Shown piece by piece: positions 9,288-17,594 of a stretch of DNA of 36,248 bases; the first letter of the stretch is position 1, and every line of letters starts with the position of its first letter. The notes beneath the pieces are model-generated. The model searched no databases, was not told the origin of the DNA, and was given only the letters and a program-made list of their open reading frames with translations. Source of the DNA: an uncultured Pedobacter sp. (GTDB lineage: Bacteria; Bacteroidota; Bacteroidia; Sphingobacteriales; Sphingobacteriaceae); the NCBI RefSeq assembly GCF_946479715.1, contig NZ_CAMLHF010000031.1, forward strand, positions 1 to 36,248, given 5' to 3'. Both the position numbers and the translations under genes were made by a program.

Positions 9288-10247
9288 ATGAAAAGACCGA
9301 TAACGCAGGAGTCACAAAATATAACGGACTACCCGAATAATAATACCATATTCACTGTTTGGAAGTTTAAACACAATATAGAAATCAAACCTGCATTCGA
9401 AAAACTTTGCGGTCTGATAGCTAACCTTAACCATTCTTATATTATACGGGTTCCTGGCGGGCGGGTAAGTTGTGTATTGGGTATTGGTCATGATGCCTGG
9501 CTTCAACTTTCATTACCCACACCACTACCCAAAGAGCTGAAGAATTTTGAACCTGTTACCGGTTTAAAACATACCGCTGTAGCCACTCCAGGGGATCTGC
9601 ATTTTCATTTACGTGGTACCGATATGTCCGTTTGTTTTGATATGCTCACTGCTATAACGAAAGTATTAGACCCAGTTGCAGATTGTTTGGAAGAAATACA
9701 TGGTTTTAGGTATTGGGACGGCCGATCCATCCTCGGTTTTGTGGATGGTACAGAAAATCCGGTAGGCGATCAGCGCGAGTTCTTTGCTACGGTTGGTGAC
9801 GAGGATCCGGTTTATGCGGGAGGAAGTTACCTTTTTGTGCAAAAGTACCTGCATGATATGCGAGGCTGGACAAAACTCCCGGTCGAAGAACAAGAAAAAG
9901 TAATAGGACGGTATAAAATGAGTGATATTGAGATGCCTGATGACATAAAGCCTGAGAACTCGCACAGTGCCTTGGCAGCTATAGAAGATGAAGATGGCAA
10001 TGAGCTGAAGATCGTGCGAGACAACATGCCCTTCGGATCCCCGTCTAAAAATGAGGTTGGCACATACTTTATTGCATACGCAAATACGTTTAGCACTACT
10101 CATAAAATGCTGGAAAGAATGTTTATTGGATTTCCGACGGGAAATTACGACAGGATACTTGATTTTAGCACTGCGTGCACCGGCAGCTTGTTTTTTGCTC
10201 CATCGGTGAATATGTTGAAGCAATATACAGCCGACGGTGTTTCTTGA
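9288..10247 (+). CDS. DyP-type haem peroxidase
   Basis: 319 aa, in the range of YfeX-like (class B) dye-decolorising peroxidases. The family signature GFVDGTENP is at residues 150-158, with D153 the distal catalytic aspartate. H226 in ENSHSAL is the likely proximal haem ligand and R244 in VRDNMPFG the distal arginine. No signal peptide or Tat motif is present, so it is cytoplasmic unless co-packaged. I looked for a C-terminal encapsulin-targeting tail and an adjacent encapsulin gene and saw neither. The next gene, an unrecognised 209-aa protein, starts 71 nt downstream on the same strand. It uses hydrogen peroxide to oxidise an unknown partner or substrate. Confidence 0.93.
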   Translation: MKRPITQESQNITDYPNNNTIFTVWKFKHNIEIKPAFEKLCGLIANLNHSYIIRVPGGRVSCVLGIGHDAWLQLSLPTPLPKELKNFEPVTGLKHTAVATPGDLHFHLRGTDMSVCFDMLTAITKVLDPVADCLEEIHGFRYWDGRSILGFVDGTENPVGDQREFFATVGDEDPVYAGGSYLFVQKYLHDMRGWTKLPVEEQEKVIGRYKMSDIEMPDDIKPENSHSALAAIEDEDGNELKIVRDNMPFGSPSKNEVGTYFIAYANTFSTTHKMLERMFIGFPTGNYDRILDFSTACTGSLFFAPSVNMLKQYTADGVS

Positions 10248-10318
10248 CCAAGAGAAGACTGCTATAATTTTATTTAAAATCAAAACTTTTTAGGATTGTA
10301 TCAGTTGCTAATGGTATC

Positions 10319-10948
10319 ATGGAAACAAATCATAGTAATGATCCGGGAGCAAGTCATGTCCCTGAGCAACAGAACGGAACGGAAATGAATGCCGTAGAAA
10401 AGGTTGAACTAGCCTCGATAGCCGAAGCGATAGATTTTTTTAAGATTGTGAAGGAAAGATTACTGGACGTAAACCAATGGACAAAGATAGCAGGTACTAA
10501 AATGTCAAATTTTTACCTTACTGATTCCAGTGGTCATCAGGTAAGCAGATCCGCAATAAACGGCGATCATATCAAAATTGATATTCCTGGTCCGGGAACG
10601 ACTACAGGTAAGGGCTATGATTGGGTTCGGATTGAACAGATTATCACCGAGGAATTGGATGATGCTGAAGTATTGAGCATCACGGTACGGCCTTCAGCTA
10701 ACCCTTTAAACGACAAAGAGGGTACAGCGCACTTTCTCACAGAGGAAGCGACCTCTACCTTTCAAGTCAAGCGTATTGGCAATATTGTTAGTGCAGAGGA
10801 ACACGGTAGGAACGAGATGCCTAATACCGGTACTGATAAGGCCCTTGATAATATCCGCAATGTATTTGTAGGCTGGGGTGCTAAAATTGGCCTGTCTTAT
10901 CCTCAATGGAAAGCTCTTGTAAAAGGGTTGCTAACTATTCGGGCTTAA
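10319..10948 (+). CDS. Unrecognised 209-aa protein downstream of the DyP peroxidase
   Basis: I do not recognise this protein. It has no signal peptide and no membrane segment. The first 30 residues are polar and probably disordered (METNHSNDPGASHVPEQQ...). The rest looks like a folded alpha/beta domain, with ISFxx-like beta patterns around IKIDIPGPGTTTGKGYDWVRIEQI and a C-terminal VFVGWGAKIGLSYPQWKALVKGLL. It is codirectional with the peroxidase and its last 14 nt overlap the 3' end of the convergent soxC-like gene. It could be a partner of the peroxidase, but only the position suggests that. Confidence 0.7.
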   Translation: METNHSNDPGASHVPEQQNGTEMNAVEKVELASIAEAIDFFKIVKERLLDVNQWTKIAGTKMSNFYLTDSSGHQVSRSAINGDHIKIDIPGPGTTTGKGYDWVRIEQIITEELDDAEVLSITVRPSANPLNDKEGTAHFLTEEATSTFQVKRIGNIVSAEEHGRNEMPNTGTDKALDNIRNVFVGWGAKIGLSYPQWKALVKGLLTIRA

Positions 10949-12179
10949 ACAATGTACTACCGTCTGTTTTGATCTGCCATGAGGTAATAGGATTCATATG
11001 GTAACCGCCCATAGCCGTGCCACGTGCTTCAGCCAATTGCTGAAGGGTTGGCTGTACATATCCAGTTTCATCAACGGCGCGACTTAGTATTTCCGTTGGA
11101 TTACCATTCCATTGCCAGAGATGCCTGAAATAAGTATGTGCCTTGCTCAGCACCGGATCTTGCAATCTTGCATCTTGCCACGTTTTCCCCGCATCAGTAC
11201 TAACATCAACTTTTTCAATTTTTCCTCTTCCACTCCATGCAATTCCCCTGATCTCAACCCAGCCAGGCATTATCTTTTGAGGATAAGAAGGGAAGGTTAT
11301 GATTGACCTGGCATCCATTTCAAAGCTGAACATTCGTATACGGTCTTTTACCGGGTATGTATATTTTGATGTTTCTTCTCTGGTCATATAAGGCTCATCA
11401 GATAATTCTATTCTTCTTAGCCATTTGATATTCATGTTGCCTTCCCATCCTGGGAGCAACAGGCGTACCGGATATCCTTGTTCTGGTCTGATGGCCTCTC
11501 CATTTTGTGCATAAACGATCATGGCATCGTCCCAGGCCTTTTTTACAGGAACGCTGCGGGTCATGACAGCAGCATCTGAGCCTTCTGCCAGGAACCATAA
11601 AGCCTTTGGATCAGCACCTACTTCACGAAAAAGAGTTGACAGCATAACTCCGGTCCATTCGCTCTGACTGGTAAGCCCTAGTATCTCCTGTGGAGTTAAT
11701 TCTTCTTTTCCTCCTCGAAAATTACCGGCACATTCCAGGAAACAGATTCGGCTCACAGCGGGAAAACGCTTCAGCTCTGCAAGTGTAAATTTCATTGGAC
11801 GTTCAACCATTCCATGGATCAGCAACTCATATTTTTGTGGGTCAATGATAGGTACGCCGGCATGATGTCTTTCGTAATGAAGATCAGAAGGAGTGATGGT
11901 GCTGTGAAAATCTTGCAAGGGGCTACGTGAAGAGGTCTCCGAAAACTTACGTATAGGGTGTTCAAAAGTTGACCGCTTGCCTTGTGCGCTTGGGCCGGGG
12001 CCTATTGTTTTTGTGGGGTCTTCTGGTGGTTCAGGGGCAGTATGCGGTCCCGTTTGTACATGTTTTGCAAATATCGAATTTACTGGTAAAACAGCGGCAG
12101 CAACCATACCGCCAAGCAAGGTCCGGCGACTTATTTTGTTGGATTTTATAACTTGTTTGTCTTTTTTTTGCGCTTTCAT
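10935..12179 (-). CDS. soxC: SoxC-like sulfite dehydrogenase, molybdopterin subunit
   Basis: 414 aa, close to the usual 420-430 of SoxC. A twin-arginine signal (KISRRTLLGG, residues 15-24) sends it to the periplasm. The region ITPSDLHYERHHAGVPIIDP (about 95-114) is a SoxC hallmark, and FLECAGN carries C150, the cysteine that ligates molybdenum in the sulfite oxidase family. The C-terminal Mo-co dimerisation domain follows (about 290-410, with KVDVSTDAGKTWQDA). It oxidises sulfite or sulfane sulfur and passes electrons to the cytochrome encoded 6 nt upstream. No soxXYZAB genes are seen in the window, so a stand-alone sulfite dehydrogenase is more likely than a full Sox pathway. The 3' end overlaps the convergent 10319 gene. 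Confidence 0.9.
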   Translation of the reverse strand: MKAQKKDKQVIKSNKISRRTLLGGMVAAAVLPVNSIFAKHVQTGPHTAPEPPEDPTKTIGPGPSAQGKRSTFEHPIRKFSETSSRSPLQDFHSTITPSDLHYERHHAGVPIIDPQKYELLIHGMVERPMKFTLAELKRFPAVSRICFLECAGNFRGGKEELTPQEILGLTSQSEWTGVMLSTLFREVGADPKALWFLAEGSDAAVMTRSVPVKKAWDDAMIVYAQNGEAIRPEQGYPVRLLLPGWEGNMNIKWLRRIELSDEPYMTREETSKYTYPVKDRIRMFSFEMDARSIITFPSYPQKIMPGWVEIRGIAWSGRGKIEKVDVSTDAGKTWQDARLQDPVLSKAHTYFRHLWQWNGNPTEILSRAVDETGYVQPTLQQLAEARGTAMGGYHMNPITSWQIKTDGSTLFKPE

Positions 12180-12185
12180 TGCTCC

Positions 12186-12749
12186 TTACCTGACTTCAGG
12201 CCCTCCTTTACGATCATCCATAATGAACAGTTTTTTTGCAGGCATAACGATGCCTGGTAATGTTTTTGCATTCAGGAACTGATTTTGTTTAATGATTTTA
12301 TTGGCATAAAGCAGATAGGCAGTAATGCTGTATACCTCATTATCAGTCAATGATCCGGGTTGGTTGTAAGGCATTGTTCTACGGATATAGTCAAACAAGG
12401 TAGTTGCATACGGCCAGTAATTTCCGATGGCCTTAGGCCTGCTTTTCGCTAAAGTATCGCTAACCAGAAGGGGAGCAGGGAGTTTGATTTTTGAAAGATC
12501 TGTATCGTTATTACCATGGCAAGCCATGCATTTTGATGTATATATTACTTTACCTTTTAATACATCACCTTGGCCCGCAGGAAGTCCTTTTCCATCTGGA
12601 CGTACATCTATATCCCATAAGGCAATTTCTGTTGTTGTTGCCAACCTCCCAAAGCCGAATCTTGATGGATAACTTGTCTGCTGGGCAGATACCTGATGAA
12701 ATAAAATCAGACCTAGCAGGGCCGTTCCAACAACAATTTTTATTTTCAT
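12186..12749 (-). CDS. soxD: SoxD-like c-type cytochrome, electron acceptor of the sulfite dehydrogenase
   Basis: 187 aa with a Sec signal peptide (about 1-22). A single haem-binding site CMACH is at residues 74-78, with M126 in RRTMPYNQP the probable axial ligand. FGFGRLATTTEIALWDIDVRPDGKGLP before the haem site and YWPYATTLFDYIRRTMP after it are characteristic of SoxD-type cytochromes. It is shorter than two-haem SoxD proteins (about 380 aa) and lacks a second domain. It is first in a two-gene operon, D before C, the reverse of the usual soxCD order. The promoter region is shared divergently with the Cys-leader/SusCD operon. Confidence 0.85.
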   Translation of the reverse strand: MKIKIVVGTALLGLILFHQVSAQQTSYPSRFGFGRLATTTEIALWDIDVRPDGKGLPAGQGDVLKGKVIYTSKCMACHGNNDTDLSKIKLPAPLLVSDTLAKSRPKAIGNYWPYATTLFDYIRRTMPYNQPGSLTDNEVYSITAYLLYANKIIKQNQFLNAKTLPGIVMPAKKLFIMDDRKGGPEVR

Positions 12750-12778
12750 TTCTAATTAACAATTGACCTTATGACTGC

Positions 12779-12786
12779 CAAATATA
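12779..12786 (-). promoter_or_regulatory. -7 promoter element for the soxD-soxC-like operon
   Basis: Read on the minus strand, this octamer is TATATTTG, a perfect match to the Bacteroidota -7 consensus TAnnTTTG. It lies 29 nt ahead of the soxD-like ATG. A clear TTTG at the -33 position was not found. The element is about 50 bp from the plus-strand promoter, so a regulator bound between them could act on both operons. Confidence 0.5.
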
Positions 12787-12814
12787 ATAAAATCTAGTAA
12801 ATCGATAGAATTAA

Positions 12815-12845
12815 TTTGTTTTTGTAAAAAATGCCGTTACATTTG
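12815..12845 (+). promoter_or_regulatory. Promoter of the Cys-leader-SusCD-DoxX operon
   Basis: TTTG at 12815-12818 (-33) and TACATTTG at 12838-12845 (-7, consensus TAnnTTTG) are separated by 19 nt, the spacing known for Bacteroidota sigma-A promoters. Transcription would start near 12852, about 30 nt before the leader ORF at 12882. This places the leader ORF and the following hairpins in the transcript of the susC gene at 13117. Confidence 0.65.
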
Positions 12846-12881
12846 TGGAAAAAGAATCAATTACTGTGATTAAATAGACAC

Positions 12882-12977
12882 ATGGAAAAACAACTACTCC
12901 ACAAAAAAGAAGACACCACATCTATACACCTGAAGTTGAAATTCTCAGCTTACTGTTGTTGCTGTTTCGAGCAATAG
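12882..12977 (+). CDS. 31-aa poly-cysteine leader peptide (putative cysteine-responsive attenuator)
   Basis: A short ORF of 31 codons plus TAG stop. The peptide begins MEKQLLHKKEDTTS and ends YCCCCFEQ. The four consecutive cysteine codons (TGT TGT TGC TGT) occupy 12954-12965, three codons before the stop. There is no other cysteine in the peptide. It sits about 30 nt after a good promoter and 139 nt upstream of the susC start, in the same direction. Leader peptides with runs of the regulated amino acid are the known basis of attenuation (trp, his and leu operons; poly-Cys upstream ORFs in mycobacteria). Stalling on the Cys run when charged tRNA-Cys is low would alter folding of the downstream hairpins. 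The ORF is real in sequence; its translation and function are inference. An alternative is a cysteine-rich metal-binding microprotein. Confidence 0.7.
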   Translation: MEKQLLHKKEDTTSIHLKLKFSAYCCCCFEQ

Positions 12978-13055
12978 CATTTTTGCTACCCCCTTAAAAA
13001 AGTAAAGACAGGATAAAATCCTGCCTTTACGTTGGCCATCAGTATGCAACGCCAA
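12975..13055 (+). promoter_or_regulatory. Structured leader RNA after the poly-Cys ORF
   Basis: Three possible hairpins follow the Cys codons. The first is TAGCA (12975-12979) with TGCTA (12984-12988), overlapping the leader stop codon; AGCAA at 12970-12974 can instead pair with TTGCT at 12983-12987. The second and strongest is 13002-13014 with 13018-13030: twelve pairs, one A-C mismatch and an AAA loop. The third is TTGGC (13032-13036) with GCCAA (13051-13055). None is followed by a U-tract, so a simple intrinsic terminator is unlikely. Rho-dependent termination or control of ribosome access fits better. Just before the susC ATG, AACTTT (13103-13108) and AAAGTT (13111-13116) could also pair. 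Confidence 0.5.
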
Positions 13056-13116
13056 TCACCTACTGAAATGCCACTAGTTTCAACCAACAATTAATTAATT
13101 AAAACTTTTTAAAGTT

Positions 13117-16100
13117 ATGCAAAATTTTAAAAGGGAGAGGCCTTTATTTAGCGCCAGCTCCTTTGTTAAAAAGACATTATTGCTATTTAGCAGTCTAGTA
13201 ATGTTTTTATTTATTCCTTTGATTTCCAGATCACAGACCCATACAATTGTCAATTCTACTTTAAAAGGACAGGTCATAGATCAGGTAACCAGAAAAGGAA
13301 TCCCAGGTGCCAGTGTAAGTATTACCGGTACCACACACTCAGTACAGACCGACAAAGATGGCAGGTTCAACTTTGTAACTGGTCAGAAACTGCCCTACAC
13401 ATTGGTTATCACCTTTATTGGGTATGAGAAAAGGGAAGTCATAGCCAGAACTGAATCTATTGAAATAGAATTAAAGGAGGTTACCAATCAATTAAATGAT
13501 GTGGGAGTAGTGGCCTACGGTTCGCAGGAACGTAGAAACGTAATCGGATCTGTTGTAAAAACCAATCTTGATGATGTAAAGAACATTCCGGGCGGTAGCT
13601 TTGAATCGCAGCTTCAGGGAAAAGTAGCCGGTGTACAGATCACCAATAATACAGGTGTGCCGGGCGAGACTGTAAATATTCGACTGCGTGGTGCTAATAG
13701 TATTAATGGCAACAACAATCCTTTGTATGTGATAGACGGGGTATTTATAAGTAATACCAGCTTGCAGACTTATGATACAGGTGGTAAATCCACATCGCCT
13801 ATTGCTGATATTAATCCGAACGATATTGCGAGTATTTCTGTGTTGAAAGATGCTGAAGCAACTGTACTTTACGGGGTTAGGGGAGCCAATGGAGTTGTTA
13901 TCATTACCACCAAACGTGGCAATTTTAACCAGAAGCCAAAGCTTGATCTGAATGTAAATAATGGTTTTGCAAAAGCCATCAAACTGTGGGATTTGGCTAC
14001 CGGACCGCAACATGCTGAGTTGATTAATGAGAATTACATCAATACTGGTGGAACTTTTGCTACCCGTCCGTTCCGCCCTGTTTCCGAAGGAGGCAGAGGT
14101 TTACCTGAAGAGCAGCAAACTTACGACCGCTTGAGTCAGGTTTTCCGTACTGCTGCACTGCAGAATTACGATGTTTCTTTGGCCGGAGGAAACAATGGAA
14201 CCAAATATTACATTTCGGCAGGATACAACAAACAGGAGTCCATTTTGGCACCTATATCTTTCGATCGTGCCAGCTTCAAGGCAAATTTTGATCAGAAAAT
14301 CACCAATAAAATAACAGTGGGCATAAGCAATACCCTCGGTAGGACTCACCGCAATGAAGGCCGTGCAGGAGATGGGCCAGCTGGTGGTTTACTTCAGGCG
14401 GCACTACACACGCCTACATATCTGTCACCTTATAATGCACAGGGAGTTTTGGTAGGTCGGGCTGGCTTTGATAATGTACAGCTTTTGCTTGAAAATTACG
14501 ACATCAACTCTACCAGTTTACGTTACATTGGTAATCTATACGGCGAGGCAGAAATTTTGCCGGGATTGAAATTCCGTTCCAGTTTTGGTTTGGACTATAC
14601 CAATTATCCTGAATCTGAATATTGGAATACTTTCCTGATCTCGGGAAGTCCGAATGGTCTGGCTACTTCATCTGTCGGTCAGCGTACCTCGCTGCTTAAT
14701 GAGCAAACACTTTCCTATAGTTTTAAGGTCAATGATAAACATACATTCGGCATTTTAGTGGGTAATACACTGCAAAGCGATGTAAGCAGTACCACTTCGG
14801 CTACCGGCAGGGGCTTTGCCAACAATTCTTACAAGCTTATTTCCTCGGCTGCGGTAACTACTGGCTCAGAAAGGTGGTCAAGAAGGAATCTGGCTGCCTT
14901 CTTTACTAAGCTGGATTATAATTTCGATGGCAAATACCTGCTTGATTTTAGTTTGCGTGCGGATGGATCATCTGCATTCGGAAAGGACAAGCAATGGGGG
15001 TATTTTCCTGGAGTAGGTGCAGCATGGCAGGTTAAAGAAGAAAACTTTTTGAAAAATGTGGATTTCATCACTGATCTGAAGATCAGAACCAGTTATGGTA
15101 TTACAGGAAGCCAGAATGGTGCCGATGATTTTTCTTCACTTGGCCTTTGGTCTGGTGGGTCATCATACCTTGGAAACCCTGGTACAGCGCCTCAGCAAAT
15201 TGCCAATCCTGATCTTGGCTGGGAGCAAACTACCCAGTTCAACACAGGATTTGATCTCTCTTTATTTGAGGGCAGACTGGCATTTTCATTTGACTACTAC
15301 AGGAAATACACCAGTGATGGCATAATTTCCAGCCCGTTGGCAGCTACAACAGGCTTTAGCAGTTATACTAAAAATCAAATAGAGATCAGTAACAGGGGCT
15401 ATGAGCTGGGAATTAGCTCTACCAATATTAAAGGAAAGGACTTTAACTGGACAACCAGTTTCAATATATCCGGAAATAAGAATAAAATAGAAAAATTGTC
15501 TGCCCCTGTAAAGTTTGGAAGCAGGGATTTGATCTGGAATATAGAGGGAAACCCTTTGTATTCTTTCTACCTATATAAGGAGCTTTATGTAGACCCGCAA
15601 ACGGGTAATGTGGTATATGATGATTACAATAAGGATGGTAAGATCACTGCTGCAGATAGGCAGATCTATGGCAGCGTATGGCCTAAGTTCTTTGGGGGTA
15701 TGGGCAATAATTTTTCCTATAAAGGATTAGACCTAGGTGTGTTCTTTTCCTTCTCTTATGGAAACAAGGTGTATAACCACAACAGGTTTTTTGGTGAAGC
15801 AGGTGGAGCACGTGATGCGAATCGTATCATTTTTGCGAGTAACGTAGATAGGTGGCAGAAACCTGGTGATGTAACAAACACACCAAGGCCCGATGGAATT
15901 AACAACAACAACTATAAAGATGATGGCAGCCGCTGGCTGGAAGATGCTTCTTTCCTGCGTTTGCGCTCTTTGGTACTTGGCTATACACTTCCTAAATCTA
16001 TTACAGAACGGGTTAAGCTGGATAGGGTGAGATTGTCAGTGACTGCTAACAACCTGTTCCTGATCACCAATTATACAGGCCTTGATCCTGAGTCTTCTGC

Positions 16101-16188
16101 CAGCAGTTCACAAAATGCGCAGGGGATTGATCTGGGTACACCACCACAGCCACGGAGTTTTCAATTTGGTATAAATGTCTCCCTATAA
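13117..16188 (+). CDS. SusC/RagA-type TonB-dependent outer-membrane transporter of the Cys-leader operon
   Basis: 1023 aa, normal for SusC-like proteins. An N-terminal hydrophobic signal (about residues 18-41, ending near SRSQ) is followed by a carboxypeptidase-regulatory-like domain (about 49-120; GQVIDQVTRKGIPGASVSITGT). The plug domain comes next (about 128-260; VVAYGSQERRNVIGSV, then NPLYVIDGVFI and SVLKDAEATVLYGVRGANGVVIITTKRG). The rest is the 22-strand barrel ending in FQFGINVSL. It forms the outer-membrane channel that, with the SusD lid, imports a bound ligand using TonB energy. The upstream Cys leader and downstream DoxX-like genes suggest a sulfur compound rather than a glycan; no glycoside hydrolase is in this operon. 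No extra STN domain was seen, so control through an anti-sigma factor is not indicated. Confidence 0.93.
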   Translation: MQNFKRERPLFSASSFVKKTLLLFSSLVMFLFIPLISRSQTHTIVNSTLKGQVIDQVTRKGIPGASVSITGTTHSVQTDKDGRFNFVTGQKLPYTLVITFIGYEKREVIARTESIEIELKEVTNQLNDVGVVAYGSQERRNVIGSVVKTNLDDVKNIPGGSFESQLQGKVAGVQITNNTGVPGETVNIRLRGANSINGNNNPLYVIDGVFISNTSLQTYDTGGKSTSPIADINPNDIASISVLKDAEATVLYGVRGANGVVIITTKRGNFNQKPKLDLNVNNGFAKAIKLWDLATGPQHAELINENYINTGGTFATRPFRPVSEGGRGLPEEQQTYDRLSQVFRTAALQNYDVSLAGGNNGTKYYISAGYNKQESILAPISFDRASFKANFDQKITNKITVGISNTLGRTHRNEGRAGDGPAGGLLQAALHTPTYLSPYNAQGVLVGRAGFDNVQLLLENYDINSTSLRYIGNLYGEAEILPGLKFRSSFGLDYTNYPESEYWNTFLISGSPNGLATSSVGQRTSLLNEQTLSYSFKVNDKHTFGILVGNTLQSDVSSTTSATGRGFANNSYKLISSAAVTTGSERWSRRNLAAFFTKLDYNFDGKYLLDFSLRADGSSAFGKDKQWGYFPGVGAAWQVKEENFLKNVDFITDLKIRTSYGITGSQNGADDFSSLGLWSGGSSYLGNPGTAPQQIANPDLGWEQTTQFNTGFDLSLFEGRLAFSFDYYRKYTSDGIISSPLAATTGFSSYTKNQIEISNRGYELGISSTNIKGKDFNWTTSFNISGNKNKIEKLSAPVKFGSRDLIWNIEGNPLYSFYLYKELYVDPQTGNVVYDDYNKDGKITAADRQIYGSVWPKFFGGMGNNFSYKGLDLGVFFSFSYGNKVYNHNRFFGEAGGARDANRIIFASNVDRWQKPGDVTNTPRPDGINNNNYKDDGSRWLEDASFLRLRSLVLGYTLPKSITERVKLDRVRLSVTANNLFLITNYTGLDPESSASSSQNAQGIDLGTPPQPRSFQFGINVSL

Positions 16189-16211
16189 TCAGGGATAAGA
16201 AATTAGAAATC

Positions 16212-17582
16212 ATGAAAAAAGCAATACATATCTTGTCCTTATTTAGCGTTCTGTCCTTTACCTCTTGCGAGAAATACCTGGATGTAGAACCTCGCGCATC
16301 AGTGTCAGATAAGCAGACAATCTACGACAATGCATCATCGCAAACTGCACTAACCGGGGTTTATGCTGCACTAGCATCCGGATCTTATTATGGGACCACA
16401 TTTCAGTCAATAGGATATCTCAATGGGGATAACATACAATGGACAGGTTCACAATCGCAAGTTCAGGAATTCATAAATCATAATGTTAGTGCGGACAATT
16501 CTACCATCAGCAGTGCTTGGTCGGCCATTTACCTAACCATAAGCCGGGCTAACCAGGTTATTCAAAAGGTTCCCGGGGTGACAGATCCACTCCTTAACCA
16601 AAGTACAAAAGACCAGATCGTTGGTCAGGCTTATTTTATTCGTGCATTAGCCTATTTTGATCTGGCCCGAACCTGGGGTAGTGTACCGTTAATCACCAAG
16701 CCTACTGAAACGGCAACTGATAATAGCGGAATTCCACGCAGTCCCCAAAATGAAGTATATGCACAAGTACTGAGCGATCTGAATAAGGCAGAGCCTTTGT
16801 TGACTGAAACTACAGACAGGCATAGAGCTACCCGAAAAACAGTATGGGCACTAAAGTCGCGCTATTATTTATACAGAGGCGACTGGGCGAATGCAGAATT
16901 ATATGCAACAAAGCTGATTGTTGATAATGCGAATTACAAATTGTTGAAACCTTTTGGAAGTTTCTTTCAAAATGATGCCAGAGCCACTCAGGAGTCGGTT
17001 TTCGAACTCTTTTATAGCGCTGCTGAAACCAATGGACATCGTGGACAATGGCAGCCTCAACAAAATGGAGGAACTCGCCAATGGGCACCCAATGATGCAT
17101 TTGTAGCATTGGTAAATGATCCCCTGATTGGGGGTACAAGAAGTGTTCTTGTGGCAAAAGACAACCAGAACCGCTGGTATGGCAATTTATATTACAGGAG
17201 CCCTGCAACAGATCCTTCTTATCTGATTCGCATAGCTGAACTTTATTTGATCCGTGCCGAAGCGCGAAGCAACCAGGCTCCAGACGGTGCAACTGTTGCC
17301 AATGATAAGTTAGCCGGTGCTGTTGCCGACCTGAATGCTGTGCGCGACAGATCCGGACTGGCGGGGACGCCTGCAGTTACCAAAGCTGGGGTACTGCTTG
17401 CCATCGAAAACGAAAGAAGAGTTGAATTTGCTTTTGAGCCTCACCGCTGGTTTGACCTGGTAAGAACAGGAAGGGCATCTGCTGTGCTGAACATTAATGA
17501 CATCAGGAAATATCTGATGCCTATTCCCAATGATCAGCTGCTGATAGATCCGGCATTAGGGCCAAATAATCCAGGATATTAA
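16212..17582 (+). CDS. SusD/RagB-type outer-membrane lipoprotein of the Cys-leader operon
   Basis: 456 aa. A lipoprotein signal ends in SFTSC with the lipidated C19, and the mature protein begins CEKYLDVEPRA, the common start of SusD homologues. Tetratricopeptide-like helices (for example QAYFIRALAYFDLARTWGSVPLI around 138-160) and the C-terminal NERRVEFAFEPHRWFDLVRTGRA motif confirm the family. It acts as the surface lid of the SusC barrel encoded 23 nt upstream and binds the ligand outside the cell. At 456 residues it is on the short side for glycan-type SusDs (about 500-570), consistent with, but not proof of, a small ligand. Confidence 0.93.
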   Translation: MKKAIHILSLFSVLSFTSCEKYLDVEPRASVSDKQTIYDNASSQTALTGVYAALASGSYYGTTFQSIGYLNGDNIQWTGSQSQVQEFINHNVSADNSTISSAWSAIYLTISRANQVIQKVPGVTDPLLNQSTKDQIVGQAYFIRALAYFDLARTWGSVPLITKPTETATDNSGIPRSPQNEVYAQVLSDLNKAEPLLTETTDRHRATRKTVWALKSRYYLYRGDWANAELYATKLIVDNANYKLLKPFGSFFQNDARATQESVFELFYSAAETNGHRGQWQPQQNGGTRQWAPNDAFVALVNDPLIGGTRSVLVAKDNQNRWYGNLYYRSPATDPSYLIRIAELYLIRAEARSNQAPDGATVANDKLAGAVADLNAVRDRSGLAGTPAVTKAGVLLAIENERRVEFAFEPHRWFDLVRTGRASAVLNINDIRKYLMPIPNDQLLIDPALGPNNPGY

Positions 17583-17594
17583 AATTTATAGATT

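Noticed and set aside
9288..10948. DyP peroxidase plus neighbour as an encapsulin nanocompartment system
   Set aside because: The peroxidase has no visible C-terminal targeting tail and the 209-aa neighbour does not resemble a shell protein, which would be about 260-270 aa.
10935..12749. A full Sox sulfur-oxidation pathway
   Set aside because: Only the SoxC-like and SoxD-like parts are present; no SoxXA, SoxYZ or SoxB genes are visible in the window.
12986..12998. GCTACCCCCTTAA-like stretch resembling the TTTACCCC repeats at 24906-24935
   Set aside because: It is a single copy inside the transcribed leader downstream of the promoter, so it is unlikely to be a matching activator site; resemblance is probably chance.
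13002..13030. Reading the leader hairpin as a simple intrinsic terminator
   Set aside because: The stem is strong but followed by GTTGGCC rather than a T-tract, so I call it part of a leader structure instead.
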